Below are positions 58,560 through 64,000 of a stretch of 64,000 nucleotides of DNA, piece by piece. Both the position numbers and the translations under genes were made by a program. The stretch's first letter is position 1. Each line of letters opens with the position of its first letter. This DNA comes from Adiantum capillus-veneris (taxonomy: Eukaryota; Streptophyta; Polypodiopsida; Polypodiales; Pteridaceae): contig CM043963.1 of NCBI GenBank assembly GCA_014529385.2, positions 103,646,912 to 103,710,911 on the forward strand, written 5' to 3'. The notes beneath the pieces were generated by a model. The model was not told the origin of the DNA. It saw only the letters and a list, made by a program, of their open reading frames with translations, and did not search any database.

Positions 58560-59440
58560 ACGCGCACACACACAAGAAGAAGAGAGTTATAACGTCGTAG
58601 GAAACTATCCTAAAAGACGTTAAAGATTAGGTTAGATGTAGACTTACGTTAAATTAGATTTAGGTTTATTTAAGTTAAATTAGATTAGATTTAGGTTTAT
58701 TTTTAGTTAGATTTACGTTTATTTACGCTAGATTTAGATTTACGTTATATTAGATTAGATTTAGGTCTCCATAGACTGCGATGCCTGCATGAAGCGGGTG
58801 AAGAAAGCCCTCAATGGAATATAGGGCATTGCTGCCTTCACTCATGGTGGGCTCCGTCGATCCAAAAGTACTGGTGAAATGTCCTCAGAAGATAGGGAAG
58901 AAGGTGGATCTTCAGGGCGGCAAGAGTCACTACATCCCCGACAATGACCATCTAGACAACCTCTAGTCATTCAACAACAACTTCAAAGTTAGTAACAAGA
59001 GCAAGAACGGTCCAAAGGGCCAATTGTTGTCGTCAGATGTGGATGGAGATAAGGCAGCGTCACCGACGGAAGTTAACTCTCACATCTTTAGTGATGAGAA
59101 TGCCAACTCTTGCCGAGTTATGTGAAAAATTATGTGTTAAATCAGTTTTAAGGTTCTTATAATCCCTGTTAGTTTAGTTCTTTGTTTTTAATATAACATA
59201 ATTTACGTTAGATTTGGATTTATGTTATATTAGATTAGACTTAGGTTTATTTAGGTTTACCCACACACATACACACACACACAAGAAGAAGAGAGTTTTA
59301 ACGTCGTAGGAAACTATCCCAAAATACGTTAAAGATTAGGTTAGATGTAGACTTACGTTAAATTAGATTTAGGTTTATTTTTAGCTAGATTTACGTTTAT
59401 TTAGATTTACGCTTATTTACGTTAGATCGAGTCCACGCAA
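58560..59440. repeat. Direct repeats flanking the captured HIPP fragment
   Basis: About 150 bp (AAGAAGAAGAGAGTT, AACGTCGTAGGAAACTATCC, GTTAAAGATTAGGTTAGATG and a TTAGATTTAGG-rich tail) occurs at 58570-58735 and again at 59280-59430. The AT-rich TTAGATTTAGGTTTA words also border the captured segment on both sides. Confidence 0.87.
58774..59125 (+). pseudogene. Captured fragment of a HIPP (heavy-metal-associated isoprenylated protein) gene
   Basis: Frame 1 reads DCDACMKRVKKALNGI-stop-GIAAF, the HMA metal-binding loop with its C-x-x-C (normally CDGC-V-KKVKK in plant HIPPs). After a frameshift a second frame reads SVDPKVLVKCPQKIGKKVDL, the second half of the HMA domain. A long hydrophilic tail with one TAG (about 58963) follows, then a natural stop right after the terminal residues CRVM, a CaaX-like isoprenylation box. 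Domain order and C-terminus match HIPPs. The fragment is in sense orientation with the transposase genes, has no visible intron, and is non-functional because of stops and the frameshift. Confidence 0.82.
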
Positions 59441-59681
59441 GAATTACTTACGGTTTAGGGTTTAAAGTTAGACAAACAGTGAAAAGATCTACTGTGAAAA
59501 GATGTTAAGATGCTGTGAAGTGCTACAGCTAGAGAAGAGGCAAAGGGGTTTTGTCCACTACATGCAGTATCATGTAGACGTGGGTCTGTAGATTTCTTGT
59601 GCCCACAAATATAGGTATTGACCAATAAAGACGAGATTATAACCCGGTGGTTCTGATCTCTGTGCACCTCTAGACCGAGGT

Positions 59682-61816
59682 GTGCGGGGATTGGACATGG
59701 ATGTGGGACCGTCCAACCGAAACACCTATCTCTCAACGAGGGTCTTATGTCCTTGTAATCAATGCAAGCATGCTGTGCGACGGACAAGACGTGTTTCTTT
59801 GCAGCATGTTCGCGAATTTGGCGAGTTCGATCCATCTATTATAGATCGAGTTGTTTCCAATTATAACTCGTCGGACTCTGACGCTGGCCAACAAGCAGCA
59901 ATCTTGCAACCCAATAGACATGTTCGCAGGCGCTTTGGTCAAGCAGCATATGTGAGGCCACAAGATGTAGCCTCTGACAGCTCGGGGGATGATCATGCAG
60001 AGCACATTCCCAACGAGGCAATGTTTGAGCCCGAGATTGATGAAATGATCGAGACGATCATGGATTCAGAAAGGCTTATCTATGATGATATGAAAAGTGA
60101 AGCCGATACGCCATTGTATAATGGAGCACGTATGTCTAGATTGAAAGCACTCCTGGTTCTTCTCAACATGCAGGCAAAGTTTGGATGGAGTGACACTAGC
60201 GTCACAGCGCTTTTCAGGTGATCTATTACAATTGGTTTACTTTAACAAAACTCTAAATGTATAATGATCTGATAGATTTTTACACGATTGTATCGTATTT
60301 TTATGTTATGTAGATTGCTTAAAGAGCACATACTACCGGCTGACAATGTGATGCCAGATTCCCGAGATGAAGCAAGAAAGATTTTGCGAAACTTGGGGAT
60401 GGATTACAATTCTATCCACGCTTGTCCTAATGACTGCATTCTTTTCAGAGGGGAATACATAGACATGGAGAAGTGTCCGAAATGTGATTCCGAAAGATAT
60501 TGAGTAGATCTCCACGGGACAAAAATTCCACAAAAGGTTTTGCGACATTTTCCTCTGCTTCCTCGCATCAAGCATTTCTTCGAATGTAAGTCTACGAATG
60601 TAAGTCTACGAATTCCTGCAGATTGCGCAGCCTGGAAACATATAGATGGAACATGGTCGGATTTTGCCAGGGAAGCTTGAAATTTGCGCTTAGGCCTGGC
60701 TATGGATGGCGTAAATCCATTTGGTCAAAGATCAACATCTTACAGTGTATGGCCCGTTGTCATCGTCAACTACAACATTCCCCCGTGGTTGACTACGAAG
60801 AAGGGGCACCTATGGCTAAGCATTCAGGTGCATCTTCTTGTTCACATAGTTGATGAGGTGGAAATAGCTGGCACAGTTCATTCCAGATGGATGTTCTTCT
60901 TAGAACGTTTCATGAAAACGCTTAAGGGATATGTGCGTCAAAAGGCACGTCCGGAGGGTAGCATGGTAGAAGGTTGGTTGGTATCAGAGTCCCTAGTGTA
61001 CATTGGAGAGTGGCTAGACGGATTTGATAAAGCCCGGGACACGCTATGGCGAACCATAGATGATGAGCGCATATCTGGGATTGTCATGTGCAATCTCGGT
61101 GTTGAGAAGAAGATGACGGAAGATCTAGAGGCTAAAATCAACCGATTTTGCATGCTTCACAATCCAGTGATGCAAAAGTGGATTTCACAATATGAGGATG
61201 CAAAGCAAGAGCGACAAAGGGCACGAATCGAGTGGAGATGGGGAAGACGACCACCGATGCACTATCCGACGGGTCTGGAGAGCCTACCAACATTCATGAG
61301 CTTAAGATGGTTGCACAACCAATTGAAAAGCGCACAACAATGCGGTGACGAAGTGAATGAGGAAGAGTGGGAGTACTCTCGGGGTTGCGCGACCAAGGTA
61401 AGTTTGCAATGTACGATTAGCTAGTGACTTTATTTCTAAACGTTTGAACGGCCACTCATAATCTTTGTTCGTTGTAGTATAAGTCATACACAGCAGCATG
61501 GTGTAAAGGTCGACATTTTAGGGTGGAACGGATCGACAAAAAGCGTTTTACTCAAGATTGTGGAATCATGGCAAAATTTGAACAGGTTAATCGACGACGT
61601 TCCTCTGATGCAGATCCTGTGGTGGCGGAACTCGCTTACTTCGGCACGCTACAAGAGATTTTGAGGATCAGTTACAGAGGATTTTTTGTCGACTTGTTCG
61701 ACGTGCAATGGTTCAAGATAATCATGGAGGGTCGCAACGCTACTGTGCGTAGAGGAGAGTCTGGTTTTCTTGAGGTGGATTCTACTAAGAAATGGACTGA
61801 CCTAAGAAATGGATGA
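59682..61816 (+). pseudogene. CACTA transposase (tnpD type) with internal deletion
   Basis: Exon borders: 59682(?)-60217 | 60314-61397 | 61478-61816, all GT-AG, with frames joining. Exon 1 carries the transposase-associated domain (CPCNQCKH, VSLQHVREFGEF). Exon 2 carries the start of Transposase_21 (LLKEHILPADN, IHACPNDCILFRGEY, CPKCDSERY, IPQKVLRHFPLLPRIK, LGLAMDGVNPFG, WPVVIVNYNIPPWL). It then jumps near 60828 to DUF4218 (VHSRWMFFLERFMKTLKGY, ARPEGSMVEGW). Exon 3 resembles DUF4216 (FGTLQEILRISYRGFFVDLF). The catalytic middle of the transposase is absent. TGA codons at 60501-60503 and about 60679, and a 14-bp duplication at about 60583-60610, also break it. It needs transposase from another element. 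Confidence 0.88.
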
Positions 61817-62104
61817 GAGAGAGATCTCTTAAAGCCACAAATATTGTATTTGAACAATTTTGCTCCGTGTTGTAAAAGCTCTGGCTCTCTAAGTACCTTC
61901 CATGGTGTATAACGCTCTTTTCTACTCGCGCTCACATCTGTTGATTGAAAATTTTGAGTTTTCGACTTGCCTCTTCTATCACTCAATTCATTGCGTCATT
62001 GTATTTATATGCGTCATTACGTCATTGTATTTAATGGTCTTTGCATCATTGTCTACTCTATTCATTCAATATTAAGTTTAAATATTCGTGTGTTTAATGC
62101 AGGT

Positions 62105-63414
62105 ATGGATGATGAGGAGTTTCTTTCTTCTTTGTCACCGCAGCAGAGACAATGGTACGTGGAGCGTCATCGCTCTGGCGCATCATCGTGCGTTCCTACT
62201 CCATCCGCATCTCCCTCTCTTTCGGAGCATTCGGCGCGCTCCGAAGCTTCGGTGTCGACGAGACGATCTTCACACTCGTCTAGACACCGGCGCTCTAGTG
62301 GTGGCGGTGGCGGTTGTTGTGGGGATTCCGCTGCCGATGCCTCCACACCGCCTCGTGTTCGACGAGGCTCTTTACCCTCCCCTTCTTTGCCCGCCCCCAC
62401 ACCAGCCACAGCATCGCCATCTACGCCAGGTTTTGCGCGGCTGACTGTTCCTAGCAGCTACACACCTCTACCTACTCCGCCAGGAGCCACCCCACTCGAC
62501 ACTCCTTGCTTCGGGGCCCAGACGCCGGTGGAGACACCCGACGTCCGTACCCCCATCGACACGCCGCTAGAGACCCCTGCCGAGACACCCAGGTTCACGC
62601 GTCAGCGGCCAAAGGGCTTGCCTTACTCCGTCGACTTCAGCGGCGGCATCATCATGGATGGTGACGGCAAGAAGGTGATCTCGCGCATGCGTGGTCTTTG
62701 CTCTCAGCTGTTTAGACACTACATACTAAACAAATGGAGTGAAGTACCAAGTGATTTAAAAGCCAGAGTCATCAGCATACTTCATGATGAGTTTCCCGTT
62801 CCAACACGGAATCAGCGCTTCAATGAAGACCTGATGAAGATTCGAATGTGCGAATACTGCAAACACATGCGTTCCGAAGTGCAAAAAGCAATCAAGCATG
62901 GGTGGAACAGGCCAGATTGGCTGGCCAAAGAAGATTGGAAGAATGCGAAGAAAGCAGCGCGCGAGAATCCCGACAAGTGGAAGCAACAAAAGGATGCAGC
63001 CAGAGCGCGAGTAGAGGCAGGGAGCTCGCACCACTTGGGGAGTGGTGGATGGGCATCATTTGAGGCCGATTTTGTAAGTGTTTTCGCATTGCTCTTTATG
63101 TTCGATAGTTTAGGATTTATGAGTTTTTTAATTCTAACATAATGAAATCTTTGTATGTTTTGACAGTGGTCGATGACAGGACGTGATCCCACACCGTACG
63201 AGCGCGAGTACGCAGGCAGGAAGGGCTTAAACGCCCTAATGGACATTCTTAGTTCTCGCGGAGGCATGGTTAGTATTAGGGTTTACTCTTTTCTATTTTT
63301 TGTATTGTTTTATAAATGTCGTTATATGTTTATACTTACTGAAAGCTGTCTTATTGTCTTTTTTTGCAGAATCCGACAGATACGCCGCTTGGACGCGATG
63401 AGACGTCTGACTAG
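62105..63414 (+). CDS. CACTA tnpA-type protein (Transposase_24 / Ptta-En-Spm family)
   Basis: Three exons: 62105-63073, 63167-63268 and 63370-63414, each with GT-AG borders and phase-0 introns, giving 371 residues without a stop. Residues 1-160 are Ser/Pro/Thr-rich and low in order (PTPSASPSLSEHSARSEAS; TP repeats). The C-terminal part has LFRHYILNKWSEVPSDLK, MCEYCKHMRSEVQKAIKHGW, the basic KNAKKAARENPDKWKQQKD, HHLGSGGWASFEADFWSMTG and RDPTPYEREY, which follows the plant transposase PF03004 pattern (R...N...K, GS-x-SF, G-x-x-P). In En/Spm elements this product binds the subterminal repeats and helps excision. The start was chosen at MDDEEFLSSL, just after a TTTAATGCAG acceptor-like site, so an upstream non-coding exon is possible. 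It lies downstream of the tnpD-type gene in the same direction, probably on one alternatively spliced transcript. Confidence 0.82.
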
Positions 63415-63700
63415 ACGACGTCAGTTTAGCCGTAGCTAGATAGCATTAGTTTAGGGTTTCTCATAGCTTATGTATCATGAGACGGATTCTATACGTCTTT
63501 TTGAACCATGTATATTATTACATTTGTCACCGCAGTTCATTTTGCCAATCAATTCTTTATGCCTATGATGTTGTACAATTGTCATTATTACATTTGCCAA
63601 TCAATTCATTTTGCCTATAAAAAGTGAATCAAGTACAATATGGTTGATGGGTGGCACGGCATTCAATGCCCTATCACCAAAAAAAATTTCTCTCGGGCGT
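63415..63700. other. Non-coding region after the tnpA-type gene
   Basis: AT-rich, with a partial local duplication of ATTACATTTG and CCAATCAATTC (63515-63612). Probably the 3' untranslated region. No polyadenylation signal stands out. Confidence 0.45.
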
Positions 63701-63702
63701 CC

Positions 63703-63941
63703 CTATAACCGTCGCTATTTATGGCTCTATAGCGTCGCTATAGACTTCTGTGTAAACGTCGCTATAACCGTCGCTATGACCGTCGCTATCAGCGTCGCTA
63801 TGAGCGTCTCTATATAGCGACGCTTATAGCGACGCTTATAGCGACGCATATAGCGACGCCTATAGCGACGCCGGGGGTTATAAAAACCCAGTGTATTTCC
63901 GTCACTAACAGCGTCACAAGAGCACACAACCTCTTGTAGTG
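63703..63941. repeat. Right subterminal repeats and terminal inverted repeat of the CACTA element
   Basis: At least seven GTCGCTAT words on the plus strand (63708-63800), then five TAGCGACGC words in the opposite orientation (63813-63870), then the 12-bp terminal repeat. The two groups could fold back on each other. The arginine-rich frame on the minus strand here is a repeat artefact. Confidence 0.93.
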
Positions 63942-64000
63942 AGAAGCGGCTTATTTATGGTGAAACAGGGCTTGGCCCAGCTGCATACGGTTGCTAGATG
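63942..64000 (+). mobile_element. Retroelement unit 2, continuation after the CACTA insertion
   Basis: AGA target duplication, then AGCGGCTTATTTATGGTG and CAGGGCTTGGCCCAGCTG, matching 53884-53940 of unit 1. Runs off the window. Confidence 0.92.

Noticed and set aside
63727-63927. Arginine/tyrosine-rich frame at the CACTA right end
   Set aside because: It translates the TAGCGACGC subterminal repeats and has no independent support.

Overview
The window looks like nuclear DNA of a land plant with a large, transposon-packed genome. Evidence: Ty3/gypsy chromovirus pol genes, tRNA-Met and tRNA-Asp type primer-binding sites, GT-AG introns, a plant F-box gene, a CACTA (En/Spm) transposon, and captured fragments of plant-type HIPP and DEAD-box helicase genes. 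A fern or another non-seed plant is a guess only. Almost every gene is mobile-element derived and most are broken.

Layout. 1-4832: 3' part of a Ty3 chromovirus (copy A) ending in a 1.6 kb LTR. 4833-5450: edge of an older LTR element with a tRNA-Asp type primer site. 5460-12566: the least familiar block. It holds a minus-strand histone H3 gene resembling CENH3, followed by exons resembling a Ulp1 cysteine protease; a ~110 bp tandem repeat; a divergent three-exon acidic gene; and a minus-strand transposase-like gene that I cannot assign to a family. 12930-16640: truncated chromovirus copy C, minus strand. 16815-17840: relics of another Ty3 pol and of a LINE. 18471-20489: an F-box pseudogene whose 3' end is tandemly duplicated.

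21266-40160 is a three-level nest. A gag-like reading frame is split by chromovirus copy B (21627-39980, 5-bp target duplication GAGGA). Copy B is split inside integrase by a second LTR element (25910-36954, two 956-bp LTRs, minus strand). That inner element encodes gag, a damaged protease region and a protein with repeated W-x-P-K motifs, but no reverse transcriptase. It also carries a captured DEAD-box helicase fragment and a leader with seven copies of a 24-bp palindrome. 42430-45720 plus 51389-51489 is a minus-strand Ty3 relic that has RT, RNase H, integrase and the same W-x-P-K protein, so it may be the autonomous relative. It is split by a non-coding LTR element (45882-51388) that has an extra inverted LTR copy on its left.

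52611-64000: two head-to-tail copies of a ~3.74 kb unit, each starting at a (CA)n tract, with a non-LTR reverse transcriptase between them that is tentatively Penelope-like. The second copy is split by a complete 6,320-bp CACTA transposon (57622-63941). This has 12-bp perfect terminal inverted repeats, a 3-bp target duplication and a paralogous empty site at 53881. The CACTA element has an internally deleted tnpD-type gene, an apparently intact tnpA/Transposase_24-type gene, and a captured heavy-metal-associated isoprenylated protein (HIPP) fragment ending in a CaaX-like box.

All coordinates were read by eye. Family names rest on motif recognition, not on database searches.
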